Shown: positions 21,520 through 33,242, numbered from the stretch's first letter. The stretch is 64,000 nucleotides of DNA from Pleurostoma richardsiae (GCA_030052745.1 JANBVO010000001.1:62001-126000), one strand, 5' to 3'. The notes: generated by a model not told the origin, from the sequence alone. Numbers and translations are program-made.

Positions 21520-22340
21520 TCAAGCAAGGGAAGGGCTTTTGGATGCCAGTGCGATGGCACTGAAGCGGAGATCATGGCCGCCGGCACTCGCTTCCAGCTT
21601 GATGACTCTCTTCAAGCCGAGATCAAGTGCTCTGGAGCTTAGGACGTCTTCATCGTCTGCCAGCGCTCCCCTATCGATGGGCCCCTTGCGTGAACCTTCC
21701 AGCTCCCAGAGGTGGCCATCCTCGGCTTTAACAAACGCGACGAAATGCTGCCCAAGCCTGTCTCCTTCCTCAATACCTGGTGGAATGGTATCCCCGAGAT
21801 TGGCGACAGATTTGTGAGCGACTTCAAAAGCCTCGCTGTCATATAGCATCTGGGCCCTGTCGTCCATCTTCAGAGGAATGGCGTCACGCCGGATGGTCTC
21901 GAAGGTGCTGCCCGGCTCGATGAAGTTGACAGCCGGCCCATTGATAGCACAGTGCAGAAGGCCGATGGACCCGCAGGCATGGCCTATGGTTTGCTTGAAC
22001 CATATAACTGGCTCTCCCTCGCCGTAGCCAGCATAGTCCTCCTTCGCCTTGTCTTCGGCCTGCCGGTCTTCGTCCCAGGCCGGTGTGCGAGGGATGATGA
22101 CGAGCATGGCATGGGCCGGGCGAGGGATGTGAGCGAGGAGCTCCGGTTCATCAAGGGAGTAGACGTCATAGAACTCCAGCTCATCCGAGAGGCCCAATCT
22201 GTGCGCCAAGGTGCTCATCACCTCCGGGTTGTTTTCTGCGCATGTAGCGGGATTAGAAAGATTGCGCGACACACCCGACTCCGTCTCACCGAGAGTATTG
22301 CGAGTGGCTCACCCAACACGGTAAACCACTTCTTTGCCAT
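21520..22340 (-). CDS. ubiquitin C-terminal hydrolase (UCH, peptidase C12)
   Basis: Cysteine protease that removes small adducts or processes ubiquitin/NEDD8 precursors, like yeast Yuh1; cytosolic or nuclear. Two exons on the minus strand: 22340-22313 (28 nt) and 22235-21520, giving 247 residues. The splice was chosen because it yields TVLENNPEVMSTLAHRLGLS, the family's usual start. Oxyanion Gln91 and nucleophile Cys97 lie in FKQTIGHACGSIG, and the catalytic His173 in LGQHFVAFV. The position of the catalytic Asp, normally ELDG, reads LWELEG with Glu189. The sequence EFYDVYSLDEPELL is also typical of the family. Length fits single-domain UCH-L3/Yuh1 enzymes, with no C-terminal extension as in UCH37. 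Glu in place of Asp may keep the triad working or reduce activity. Confidence 0.9.
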
Positions 22341-23833
22341 CTTCGTATCGTATTCTCAGTCTGAAACCTGAAACAAGCTGACGGTGCTGAGGTATGTATC
22401 TCTCTCCTGATGGAAGTGAGGGTCTGATGTAAGATGGTGAATCAGCCTAGAGTGAGACTGATACGCTGGTATCAGAGACAGTCAAGGGAGCAGTGGGATA
22501 ATCTGGCTGGACCGAGCTGCACTGAGCCGGCCGTTAACACGCACCGAGACGTCAGCACCGCGGTTGCCTTGGTGTGCGCAATCAGGCAGCCATGGCAAGT
22601 TCCGAGCTGCAGATGCAGGCGTTTGGTCCAACGAGGAGAGGGAGGAGACTGCTGGGGTGGCCTCCTCCTTCTGCGGTGAGACCTCAGCCCTGCCACACAG
22701 CCACAGCAAGTCTTTGGCGTCTGATTGGTCCACGTCCACCAGCGAGTCGACCGAGCCAAAATAGGCATTTGCAATCACGTGTAACGTGGCTCAACCCTCT
22801 CCAAGCTGGATCCCCAGCACATCATCAGTCGGGGCTGGACAGAGCATACGGGTACCCAACTGGAGCTGCAGCAACTCCATTGCCGTCGAGCTCCTTCACG
22901 CCACCTTTTCTAAAAACTACTGCAAGCATGGCTGCCGAAATCCCGACGAGCTGTCCGATGCTTGTTTTGGCTGGGCTGCAATCCTCAACTGCCGACGTGC
23001 CTACAGGCAAGACCAAAGCTACGTGTCTTCTCAGACCACCTACGAGTCTTTCGTGTATGCGTGAGTATGCATACTACAGAGTCCTGGATCCAGATAGCCG
23101 TAGAGTGGACTTTTGCCAGACGACCCTTCACGCTCAAGATGCGTATTTCTCGAGATAGAAGTCTAGCTGACTTCCTGAGGTGGTCATATGCTACTCTTTT
23201 GGGTTATATCTTACGTCCTATATCTCACCAAGAGCTGTGAGAGGACTCCTTGAATGGCCTTCTCCACCTCGGCTATTGAGCCTCAACTCAGCCTTCCCCA
23301 GATTTTCCTTGCATCCTTCCTGACAGCGGACTCGGCTTATTTTAGATCTCATCCTCGGATTGGCGTCCAATCAGCGTCTTCATTCCATGTTACCCGTTAA
23401 CGTCCCTCTCTGTTGCCGGCATAGTTAGGCTATCACTATCTTTTAGTATCGTGATAATCATGCCGTTTTCCCACGTCCATGTGCCGTTCCTCCTTCCTCG
23501 GGACTCAGCTGAAGGCTGAGTATAGGCATCCTTCACATCGTGAGGCTGGAGTTGGTGGGCCATACGGCCTTGCGAATCCTCGCGCTGACCTTGGCGTCCG
23601 GACGGCCCGAATTGGACGTTGTGTGAAGGACTTCTCGAAAGTCTAGAAGATGAGTTATTCACAGGTCATAACAATGGCAGGAAGAATCTATATAAGGCTG
23701 GACGAGCTGCTCGAGTTGGACCGCCTTGTCTCTGTCCATCAAGCCAAAGCAACTTACTACATCACCAGCAAACAATCAGAACACACAGATACACCCACAC
23801 AGACTTTCTACAGTCTCTACCCACCAGCTCAAA
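22341..23833. other. intergenic, divergent promoters
   Basis: Upstream regions of the UCH gene (-) and the small secreted protein (+). Frames around 22480-23160 are open on both strands but have no signature. A TATA box lies at 23689-23696. Confidence 0.55.
23689..23696 (+). promoter_or_regulatory. TATA box of small secreted protein gene
   Basis: TATATAAG lies 138 nt before the ATG at 23834. The leader between them is A/C-rich (CACACAGATACACCC type), common in highly expressed fungal genes. Confidence 0.5.
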
Positions 23834-24237
23834 ATGAAGTTCATCGCCGCTGCCACTGCTCTCTTTGCCGGCCTCGCCGCCGCTGCTCCTCGCGCGGCCC
23901 GCGTCCAGGCCCGCGACCCTACCACCGTCACCCTGACCTTCTGGGCGGCCGCCGACAACATCTACACGCAGGACTTCCCCACCGACGGCACCGACCTCGT
24001 CGTCGACAGCGACCTCTCCTTCACCTACATCTCCAGCGACGCCCCGGGCAACATTGAGTGCATCTCCTACGGCGTCAAGGAGAGCGTCACTACGATCTAT
24101 GGCTCTGCTGTAAGGAATACCCCCTTTTCCCTCCTATCTCACGTCTCCAGCTTGGATGCTGATATAATCGCTAGCAAAACGTTCCTGTCGGCCCGCCTGA
24201 GGAGCAGGCGACTGCCAAGTGCTTCCGGTACATGTAA
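23834..24237 (+). CDS. small secreted protein
   Basis: Predicted secreted protein of 112 residues (mature part about 90); no enzymatic function recognised. Two exons, 23834-24109 and 24175-24237, with a 65-bp GTAAGG...TAG intron at phase 0. The signal peptide MKFIAAATALFAGLAAAAP is followed by a basic stretch ending QAR that could be a pro-segment. The mature region begins TVTLTFWAAADNIYTQDFP and carries two cysteines (Cys76, Cys108) able to form one disulfide. It resembles abundant small secreted fungal proteins with a beta-sandwich-like pattern of alternating hydrophobic residues. TATA box, A-rich Kozak context (CTCAAAATG) and strong codon bias suggest high expression. Effector or surface roles are possible but unsupported. 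Confidence 0.82.
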
Positions 24238-25993
24238 GCGGTCCAGCCGCTCGCAGCACTACCCGGGAGCGGCGCACTCGGGGTCACTGGGTCCTTTCTT
24301 CTTCCCTTCTGGCATCTCACAGCTTTCCATTGCTGGTTCTTCTGGGTTTGCTGCATCTTCTGGGGAGTTGGACTGTCATGCATAGGGAGGATGGCATCGC
24401 ATAAGACGGCTCGGAAGGATCGGTAGCATACATCGCATCAGGCTGGCGTCTGGGATAGTTTTTTTTCCTCATCGCATGCAGTGTATGTGTGGGACAGACG
24501 CTCCTTTTATTCTCTAATATATCAACATGGGTCTCATCATCAATCGTTCCCTACGTTGTGAACAGCTTCTGGTTAACGGGGTTACCCCTGAAAGCTTGAC
24601 TTGCCCGCCTACATCGCATCTGGCCCCTGCACATAGTGCCGAAAGACGTACTACCATGGTAAGTGGACGTTCTAGACTACCGCAAAACATGTCGCCAATT
24701 GGACGCTTGACATCCTTATAAGAGAGGTGAGTCCCGTGCAGTACAGTCCTGAGCGCCAACATAAAGAGTGAGCGAGGGTCTCGGTCTCCGAGACGTCCAC
24801 GCTAACTGATGCTCACAGCGTCTCTCTGCATTAGCGCACCTGCGGAGCTAAGCCCACCCCCGCTTTACGCTAGGGAGTTGAAAGCTACCAAGGGCCCCAC
24901 ACGAGATCAGTTGATTCGAACGTCATGAATCTCGTTTGACCATCTGGAGGATTGAGGGATGCGAACGTCTTCGCTATTCGCAGGATGGTGTTAGATTGAA
25001 GCTGACAAATGGATGTTTCTAAGATGATAAGACGAGACTTGGTCATGGATATTGGGGAAGTGTTCTTTTATTCCGAGGCTATGCCCGAGGAGGTATGACG
25101 GCGTGAGGCAGGATAGGTTAGCTACCTATTTATCTTGGGTACCTACCTTACACATCGTATAAGTGCATCGAGACATCGAGAACGGAGATCCTTCGATTCT
25201 GGCCCTCCCCTGTCACCGCAGTGCTCCAGTCCGTCAAACCTTAGGGATGCTACCTCACCATGCTAAGCCGGCTCCGTAGTTAGTGCGTCTTGCTCGCGCA
25301 GCAACACAAGCGTCTCCGATTTCCGATCCTCAACTCCCGGTTGGTTCGGGAGGTCCATGATTCAGCGCCATTGGAGGCACCAGGGAGGGAGAGGCGTAAG
25401 TCGTCTTTCCTTTTTTTGCGGGGTAACATCCACCCCCTCCCCCTCGCTGCTCCTTCGACGATGAAAGAGCGAGGGGAAGGGACCTGTTGATCGGTTGCCA
25501 CACGCGGATGTTAGTCGATTGTGAGGTAGGATATCCGCCTGCAGAGCGACACTACGCGTATGGCCGCTCGCATATCCGCGGCTCGTCCGACTGGTCCCTC
25601 GCGGTTGACATCTGCTGTCCGGACGGCGAGCCCCGAGGGGGACGAGTAAGGCAGCCGAGAGTGAAGTCATCGAGCGGTAACACTTAAGAGGTAGCGGCTT
25701 ACTCGCGCCAAGGTGTGGGTGGACTATGATAAGATGTACCTACCTACCTCCCTACCTGCCTACCTGAGGCAGTCCTTTGAACTCAGAACCAGAGGCGAGT
25801 TCCACGAGGCTCTGCTTTTAAATACAGACCTACCCCGCTTCCTGGACATTGTTCGCGTGTGATACTTCCCTTATCACTTGAACGCATCTATAACCCTCTG
25901 AGAGATTCAGGCTTGACACGAGACCGCAGTAAACAGTAAAGCACCAAACCATCCACAGGCAATCTTGTCCCCGGAGCAAGAAAGAAGACAATC
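24238..25993. other. intergenic with TACCTACC-type microsatellites
   Basis: 1.75 kb without a recognisable gene. It contains short runs of ACCT repeats near 25120-25150 and at 25736-25766. A TTTAAATA element about 175 nt before the gene at 25994 may be its core promoter. Confidence 0.55.
25736..25766. repeat. imperfect TACC(T) microsatellite
   Basis: A run of imperfect TACCTACCTCCCTACCTG units in the intergenic region before the small stress-type gene. Similar tracts recur at 26507-26535 and 43946-43976. Confidence 0.6.
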
Positions 25994-26294
25994 ATGGACT
26001 CCCGCGACGAGAGATCGAACTCGACCTCCTCTGCCTCCTCAGCTGGGTCCGGAGGCACCTCCGCACGTCGCGGCTCCGGCCCCCTCTTCGCCTCTCTGCA
26101 TGCCCATAGGGGCTCCGACGATCCTCGTGTCATGGCGAGGCGCCAGAGCCTGAGCGAGCAGCGGCCCTCCGCCGGCTTCTTTGGACAGATGTGGAACAGG
26201 CAAGTCCCACCTATAATCCCCTTCTCATATTAGCGTCCTTAGCTAACAGGGAGCCAACAGCTGGGTCCGCGGTGACAGCCCCAACAAGAAGTAA
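25994..26294 (+). CDS. small conserved stress/conidiation-type protein
   Basis: A 79-residue hydrophilic protein resembling small Sordariomycete proteins often annotated as stress or conidiation related; molecular role unknown. Two exons: 25994-26199 and 26261-26294. The donor is GCAAGT rather than GT, the standard form of a GC-AG intron; a CTAAC branch site sits near 26242. Splicing to the second AG (26260) gives GFFGQMWNSWVRGDSPNKK, and the motif ARRQSLSEQRPSAGFFGQMWN is the conserved part. Using the nearer AG at 26250 gives a different, less family-like tail. The N-terminal half is Ser/Gly/Arg-rich and disordered. Without splicing the protein would run to a stop at 26231-26233 with an unrelated end. 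Confidence 0.72.
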
Positions 26295-27296
26295 ATGGCC
26301 TCTGAGACACAGTGCTATCCATCCGTGTGGGGATGTCCGGATACAGAGGCCGAGATTGCGAGAGGCATTGAAGCCTTGAGTGTATGTAAGATGTAGCAGG
26401 AGAATGAAGGTTTGGAATGAATGGCGCACTGAGGATTATGGGCAATGACACTCTTCATGCTTTGCTGGTATTTACACGAGTATGATTTCTGTTGGCGCCT
26501 GTGCGACTACCTACCTACCTGCCCTACCTACCTATGCCAATACCAGACTGGACATTGCAAGAATGAGCTCTCTTCAGGAGCCAATGCTTTTGAAAACGAG
26601 CCTGGAATGATGCAGAGAGCTGTGCAAGCTTGTGTTGACACTCCTTAGAAGCAAACAAATTCGAAATCTTTCTCAACAGCCCAGGCATGAAGATAGCATT
26701 ACTCACCTTGAGCTATTAGCTAATTGTGCTTTGGTTCTGTGTTGGACCTGGCGAACACATGTTAGCTAGATTCTGGCGAAGGATAAGCCCATCATTGTCG
26801 TCGAGAAGCCAACCGAGTCAAAGAAAGCCATCGAGAGCATAGGGTCTAGAAATGGAGGGTTTGCTAGGGGGACAACACGGGCAAGAGGGACAGAACAGCC
26901 ATCCAGCCTGACTTCAAGGTTAGGAACATGCTGCAAGACATGTGGTATCTAGGATCAGGACGGATCAGGCTGTGGATAGAGGTCATGGGTGCCCCAGCGG
27001 CAGGGAGCAGGTGCAAGCGGGTCAGAAGTGTAAGATTGTGGTATTAGAAAGATCCTTATGCGACCAAGGCGCTATGAACCGGAACCGTGAACCTCATGAA
27101 AGCGTGTGCATGTGCTGCGGGTGTGTGTGCTGTGCATTCAGTGAAGAGGGAATGCCAACTCCAGACTACGCCCAGCTTTTCCCTCCCTATCTCAAGTCCT
27201 CAAAACCCAACCGCTACCACAGTGTCTAAAGACTGTATTTCATTCGTACGGTAACAAAGAGCGATCGGGGAAACTGCAGGTCAGTTGACAATGAGA
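26295..27296. other. intergenic
   Basis: 3' flanks of the convergent genes at 25994 and 27297. Contains an ACCT microsatellite at 26507-26535 and no credible gene. Confidence 0.55.
26507..26535. repeat. imperfect CTAC microsatellite
   Basis: CTACCTACCTACCT followed by GCCCTACCTACCT; the same unit as at 25736-25766. Confidence 0.6.
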
Positions 27297-28866
27297 TCAG
27301 ATACGATGCTTCTCGCTCTCTGTAACACAAAAGTCGTCAGCACTTTGAACCGTGTCGCAACTGCTCAGGATTCTTCATCTCACCAAGTCGAGAGTAGAGC
27401 ATGTAGAGGGCCATCCGGTTGCACTCCTCTGTGCCAGTGATGGTGACCAGCCGCTCATTGCTATTGTCCTGCGGCTCGTTGATCTTGATGACACTGCCAC
27501 TGATCTGTCGGATCTCGTTGATCTTCTGGCCTCCCTTGCCGATAATGGCACCGACCATGTCATTGGGGATATAGATCTGCTGTGTCAGAGGAGCACCCGC
27601 TATGGCTCCGTGCATGGGCTGGGCAGCCGGACCGCCATGAGCCTGCGGACCAGCATGACCGCCGTGGTGAGGTGCCATGTGGGCAGCAGGGCCGTAGGGA
27701 ACGGCGGGCTGAGCACCGTAGTGGATGGGCATGGCAGGGTTTGGCGCTGCCGCATGCGGATGCTGGCCGTACGGCTGAGGAGCATAGGCAGCCGGCTGCA
27801 TGTGAGCCCGAGGATCCTGACGGCCGTGGCGACCGTAGTTGTCACGACTACCATAGTTTCCGCCAGCAGGCTGGGGCAGGTACGGGACAACCTGCATACC
27901 GCCAGGCACGACGCCGGCAGGACCACCGCTGCGAGTAGCATAGGCAGAGGCAGCAGGACCACCAAACCGCTCGTTGAGTTGTTCCAAAAGGGTACTGCCA
28001 ACATAATAAGTCGCAATATGGACGGCATCAGCCACGCCCATCACGACAAGGGACCGCTCGGTTGAGAGGGGTAAGCAGGAGTCAGAGGCGTTCAGTCGAG
28101 CACCGGAAGCCTCCTGGATCTCCTTGATACGTGCTCCGCCCTTGCCGATGATCGACCCAATGAGGACGTGGGGAATGAGCAAGCGGAGTGGATAAGTCTT
28201 GGAATGGGCATTGGAAGTCTCATTAAGAGGCTCGTTGTTTAGGGTGCGAATGATCAAACCGAATGCCTAGCTCACGATTAGTTTCGTCAAAAGCAGACCT
28301 ATAGAAGGAAATTGTTTACTCACCTTAGCGACTGCGTCAACCACGCCACTAACAGTGAGGATTCGCTCGATGGCTCCCTTCTGATAGTCGCTGACGGTGC
28401 ATTTCGCGCCAGACATCTGTCGGATCTTGGAGACGTTCTCGCCGCCCTTTCCAATGATAGTTGCAGCCTCTGGGCTTGTGATGACGGCTCGGATGTGAAT
28501 CCAGGCGGTCTCGTCGTGGGTGTTGGTGGGCGCTGCCTGAGTCTGGGCGCTGCCGCCCGGGACGGCACTAGTGATAGGCTTCGTGTCCGCCGCATCGGGA
28601 ACAATGGTATCTCCCTGACCGTCCTTGGCCTCTGTCTTCTCTCCGTTTGCCTTGGAATCACCGTTTGAATCACCCGCGATGGTGGGAGGAGGTATAGCTG
28701 GAAGGCCGTTCTCGGCAGGCTGATCCGTCTTCACATCCTCCTCGCTTCGAATAACTTTGTCCAGAGCGGGACGCTTGGCTTCAGGCTGATCGGCAGTGCG
28801 AGACGGGGACGAAGTCTCCTCGAGGGGGCGCTTAGTCGCCTGCGTAGTCTGGGGTGAGGCCGACAT
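27297..28866 (-). CDS. triple KH-domain RNA-binding protein (PBP2/HEK2/Rnc1 type)
   Basis: Predicted poly(C)-binding-type protein controlling mRNA stability or localisation. Three exons on the minus strand: 28866-28324, 28266-27384 and 27319-27297, giving 482 residues. KH1 spans about 121-188 (TIIGKGGENVSKIR), KH2 about 205-275 (SIIGKGGARIKEIQ), and KH3 about 400-470 (AIIGKGGQKINEIR); each has an intact GxxG loop. A Gly/Pro/His/Ala-rich linker separates KH2 and KH3, and a charged disordered region precedes KH1. The 23-nt last exon supplies the ending ESEKHRI; without that splice the frame runs into an unrelated tail. The start at MSASPQTTQATKRPLEE is chosen over an upstream in-frame start at 28920 because it begins the Ser/Thr/Pro-rich leader typical of the family. 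The 5' side has a long gene-free leader region. Confidence 0.9.
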
Positions 28867-30765
28867 GATGGCTAGATATTTCACCGACGGAAGAGAGATC
28901 GGTTCGATGAGGTCTCGCAAGAAGGTTCTTCAATTATCGGTTTTATTTACACCTTTGGGGTTTTCGGAAAGAAAACGTGCTGGTGTAGTGTCTGTCGGGT
29001 CAAGGTAAGGTGGTATTCCAGCCGAGGCTGAGGCTGATGAAGGCCGAGAATCGAAGGGAGCCGATGAAGTGACGACGGATGGTCGGTATGGATTTCGGGT
29101 GAATGAGGCTTGTTTGGCTTGTAGAGGAAGCGCAGTGGTCGAGAGAAAGCTCTTCCTCTGTGGGACTGCTTTGCTTGTGACAGGTGTGGAGAGTAACCTG
29201 TCGAGGGAGGCAAGGATAAACCGGCGCAGCTGCGAACTGGGCGGTCTGGGAAGTGCAGGTTCAGAGGGTCAAAGGACGTGAAACGATTGTCTCTTGCTGA
29301 AAAGGAACTCAAAAGAGCTTTAGGTGACGGTGGTCGGGACGTGGCAGAGGGTGGCGAAGCTCTAGAACGCAGCAGGACAGAGAAGCAGACCTCAAACCTT
29401 TACTCTGTCACAAACAGCAGCAGAAGATACCGAACCGTCGTTCTTTGTTCTCGCCTTAGCGTTGCAGTGTGCCGGATGCCGGGCCAAGCAGCGGTCTGCT
29501 AGCGATGATGGGGATGACCGTTTGTTCGGCGCCTGTCCGTGTGGGTGTGGGAGGAGGAGAAGAGATGCCAAGCAAGGTCGCTGGACGTTGAGGTTGTGGT
29601 AGGCAAGGTGGATATAATTTCTCGGGGAGAGAGGAAAGTGGAGAAAAGGGCGGGCAAGCTCTCTCGCACGGCTGAAACGTGACCACACAGCCTCGACGAG
29701 GTTACGACGCACGGACCAGTGATTGGCGGAGAGGGGACGAGAGGAGGGACAGAGTGACTGGACTAGCGAATCAAGGGATCGAGGAGAGGAGATAGAGTGA
29801 CCTGGACGTGGGGAAAGCGCCTCTGATGCCTGATGTGCGTTGTGAGACAGACGCAGGAGTGAGGAGAGAGTGGGAAGGAGGACAGAAACCAGAAGGGGGC
29901 GATTCAGAGACGGGCAACGAAGGAAAAAGGCTGAGATGAAACTCGGTGCGATCTGCGGGCGGGCTGGCCTCATTCAAGCTTAGCAAAAGCCGGCATTCTC
30001 CAGTGGGGAAATGTCCCGTTTCCCGCCATTTTAGGCCTAGCGCCTCTCGGCAAGAGCTATGACCTCTACCTTACTTGCACAGTGTCAACCCTTCCGCTTA
30101 CCGTGCGACTCTATCCGTGTTTCTACCTAGAAATCAGAATAAATCGGATCTAATACGTAAAGCGCCTATAGAATGGCATACTCAGCCCGTTGACAGGAAG
30201 ATATCAAGATTGAGTCAAGCTCCGAATGGCAGATTACAGCTCCTCAAGCCAGCTAGGACTGTTGATCGGCGAGAAGACACGTTGCAAGCACCGTGTGAAG
30301 TTGATCCTCGCGTCGTTGGCAGGCACAGTATGTGCACCGTCCAGAGCGCGTCGACGCGGCTTCGTACAGTGCACCATCTTTCTAGGGATATCTCGAACAA
30401 GAGCAGGCTTATGAGAAATACACATCATTGAGCGAAACACCCTGCCCTTCTTTTCCCCTTTAGCTGAGCCAAGCATTTTGTGTGTGGCTCATGGTGTTTA
30501 TGCAGTTCGTCATTTCAGCTTCACGACACACGCGCGTCGCGTCGATAGTATCACCAAGACGATTTACCTAAGATCTCAAGACTTGAAGAGACCACCTCGG
30601 ATCTCAGACAGAAGACTGACCTTGATTCAGCCGGAGAACGCCATATTATATAGCGTATTTCAGGTCAAGCCAACGTTTGCCACACAGCGCACCTCTATAT
30701 CTCACACATGACACACCCACCAAGGTGCCTTTGTGTCCAGTGCTGAGAAAACTACATTCAGAACA
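28867..30765. other. divergent promoter region, 1.9 kb
   Basis: Upstream of the KH gene (-) and the CENP-K-like gene (+). A frame at 29392-29973 (-) is Ser/Leu/Pro-rich and probably only reflects a pyrimidine-rich leader. No gene called. Confidence 0.55.
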
Positions 30766-31818
30766 ATGGCAGAGCAGCCTCACCATGCTAGCCGTGAGAA
30801 TCACCATGCAGAAAATGTCGAACGCACCCTCAAAGAGCTCCAGAAAAGGGTAGCTGAGCAGGAAGAACTCCTGAATCAGGTTCGTCCGGAGAAACGTTGG
30901 GGTATCCCTACGGTATCTGCCCTCTAACTGATGCATCAGCTCCGAAATGCGCCGTTTCATCCTCCAAAGGAAGAGAAGGAGGCGGTGAAGGCATCGCTAG
31001 AAGTCATGAAAACAGCGTATGAGGATGTTGCCAAGTCAGAGCCTTTTCTCCCCTTTCGGGAGTCGATACTTCCGGCCGTCCTGGCACTCCGCAACACGCA
31101 TCGGATAACAGCGGAGTCGAGAGCGTACATGGCCTCGCAGAAAGAATCGCTTGAGCAGACAAAGCGGCGTCTGGAGACGGAGCAGGCTAATCTGAACGAT
31201 CAGAAGGCGCTGAATAAGAGCCTGGAGGCTCGGTTGCAGTCTCTGCGCGACGGACAAGAGACGAGCAGACAAGTCACACCTAAACAGGCGGCCAAGGAGA
31301 AGACACGGGAGCTGAGGCAGAAAATCAGCGACTACAACAAGGATACGTCCAAGCTGATAGCCGGCCTGAACAAGTTCATCAACGGCCACCTCGGAGCTAT
31401 GTTGGCGGCAGAGGAGCTTGGCGGTCCGGTCGTTGGTGGCATGCTGGATGTCGACTCGGACATACTAGCAGCAGGATTCACTGCTAAAGGCAAGCCAAGC
31501 AAGCGAACAGGAAAGGCGGACCAAGACAAGAGGCAAAGGCGGTTGGATAACATCTGGGGAGCCGATGAGGACCGCGCTGACGTCGGCACCGGCGCGCAGG
31601 ATGAGGCAACTGTGGCCGGCAAGGAACTGCGAGAGCTGACTGAGAAGCTTCTAAACAGTGCCATGGAAGCTGCGGGAGAAAGTTCAGCTGCATATGTCAG
31701 GTTGCCGAGAGAATCGGCAGCGGCGCGATTCCTGGTCAGGGCCAAAGTTGCAGAGTTTCACCCCCGAGACGCTACGAGGTTGAAACTGGTGGATTTTGGC
31801 CGAGAAATCGACACTTGA
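30766..31818 (+). CDS. CENP-K/Sim4-like kinetochore coiled-coil protein
   Basis: Probable inner-kinetochore (CCAN) subunit. Two exons, 30766-30879 and 30940-31818, give 330 residues; the intron has a CTAAC branch site. The N-terminal two thirds are rich in Glu/Lys/Gln/Leu with heptad-like spacing (residues about 14-40 and 100-180), consistent with long coiled coils. The final stretch, ARFLVRAKVAEFHPRDATRL followed by KLVDFGREID, lines up with the C-terminal signature of CENP-K (a hydrophobic helix, then a His-Pro-x-Asp-x-Thr-Arg-hydrophobic motif). Acidic and Ala/Gly-rich loops lie between. The assignment rests mainly on this tail; the rest of CENP-K evolves fast. It is a stand-alone gene, divergent from the KH protein gene. 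Confidence 0.65.
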
Positions 31819-32479
31819 TAGACGGGACCTCACATCTCCTTTGCTTGAGCGCGGTTCTCCGCAAGTTTCGTGGCACGACTGTCTATCAAACATCGCCCTG
31901 TCGATCACGCTCCATACTGGTATATATCAACTGGCTTGATGAGACGAACAGTGGAGATGCGACGACACTAGAATTTGCAGATGAACAATCATTTTGCTTA
32001 ATACCCAGATACGTAGCTTAGAGCCACGGCACGAATCTTAGCACGGCACATGAATGTTCCTCTGAAGAGTTGCCCGAGCTTGACGGTCATAGAGATCAGA
32101 GTTGCAGAACAGCGGCGTCATGCGGATCATCCTACTAGCACCACGAGCAAGCGCTCTTCTTCGCTAGCCTCACGAGCTGCAGAAAGGACAGGAGGTCTAT
32201 CATCAGCCAAAATCAATATATTGATTGACCAGGGCGGAGTGTAGTGTGGTCCAGGGTAGCAGTCCCTTTCCGCCTCCATGCAAAATGATTGGTCAATTCC
32301 GACTCTAAGGTGCCCACAGCTATTGGAGCAAGCGAACCGCGTCGCGAACGCGCCTCGCCCATTAAAAGGGTCGAATGGCAGACTAATACCACCTCACGCA
32401 CTCGTAGCACATATTCATAACGAGAGCTCCATTATACCATCACAAATTCATCCCCCAGCAACAACTGAGCAAGCAGAAC
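31819..32479. other. intergenic
   Basis: Promoter of the dUTPase gene; short frames only, no recognisable element beyond an A/T-rich stretch near 32205-32225. Confidence 0.55.
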
Positions 32480-33242
32480 ATGACCACCGACTCCGCAGCG
32501 GCGCCCACGAACTCCCCTCCAGCTAAGCGCATCCGCACCAACACGGTCGGCGACTCCTCCGCTCCCTCATCATCCTCTGACGGCACCTCGGCCACCGTCG
32601 TTCCCGTCAACACCATGGACCAGCCCCTCCTCATCAAGAAGCTCTCCGACAAGGCGCGGCTGCCCACGCGCGGAAGCGACTTCGCGGCGGGCTACGACAT
32701 CTACGCCGCCAAGGACACGGTCATCCCCACCCGGGGCAAGGCGCTGATCGAGACGGACATCAGCATGGCCGTCCCGGCCGGGACCTGTACGTCTTCCTCC
32801 CCTTCCCCCTTCCCGCTGTCTCGTCTCGCGCGAGATACCCTTCGAGACTGACCGCCCCGTCCCTCTCACAGACGGTCGCATCGCCCCCCGCTCCGGCCTC
32901 GCCGCCAAGCACTTCATCGACACCGGCGCGGGCGTCATCGACGCCGACTACCGCGGGCAGGTCAAGGTGCTGCTCTTCAACCACGGCGAGGCCGACTACG
33001 AGGTCAAGGAGGGCGACCGCATCGCACAGCTCGTGCTCGAGCGCATCTGCACCCCGGCCGTCGTCGAGGTCGCCGAGCTCGAGGCTTCGGTCCGCGGCGC
33101 TGGCGGGTTCGGCAGCACTGGCGGATTCGGCACCGCTACCAACGGCGACGTCGCCGTCGCAGCCGCGGCTGCTGCGGCGGGTGCTGCAGCGGGTGCCACG
33201 GCTGCTGTTGTTAATGGCGCCGAGGGTGCTGCTACTGCTTAA
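32480..33242 (+). CDS. deoxyuridine 5'-triphosphate nucleotidohydrolase (dUTPase)
   Basis: Hydrolyses dUTP to dUMP and pyrophosphate, keeping uracil out of DNA and feeding thymidylate synthesis. Two exons, 32480-32786 and 32872-33242, give 225 residues. All five trimeric dUTPase motifs are present: [10 protein letters not shown] (about 69-77), II PRSGLA (108-113), [14 protein letters not shown] (121-131), [14 protein letters not shown] (150-161), and [14 protein letters not shown] (177-189). An N-terminal extension of about 45 residues is Ser/Thr/Ala-rich with a PPAKRIRT basic patch, possibly a nuclear signal. After motif V the protein continues about 35 residues as an Ala/Gly-rich tail not needed for catalysis. 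Both extensions exceed the 140-150 residue core. Confidence 0.95.

Noticed and set aside
29392-29973. 193-residue minus-strand frame
   Set aside because: Ser/Leu/Pro-rich translation of a purine/pyrimidine-biased leader upstream of the KH gene; no motif.
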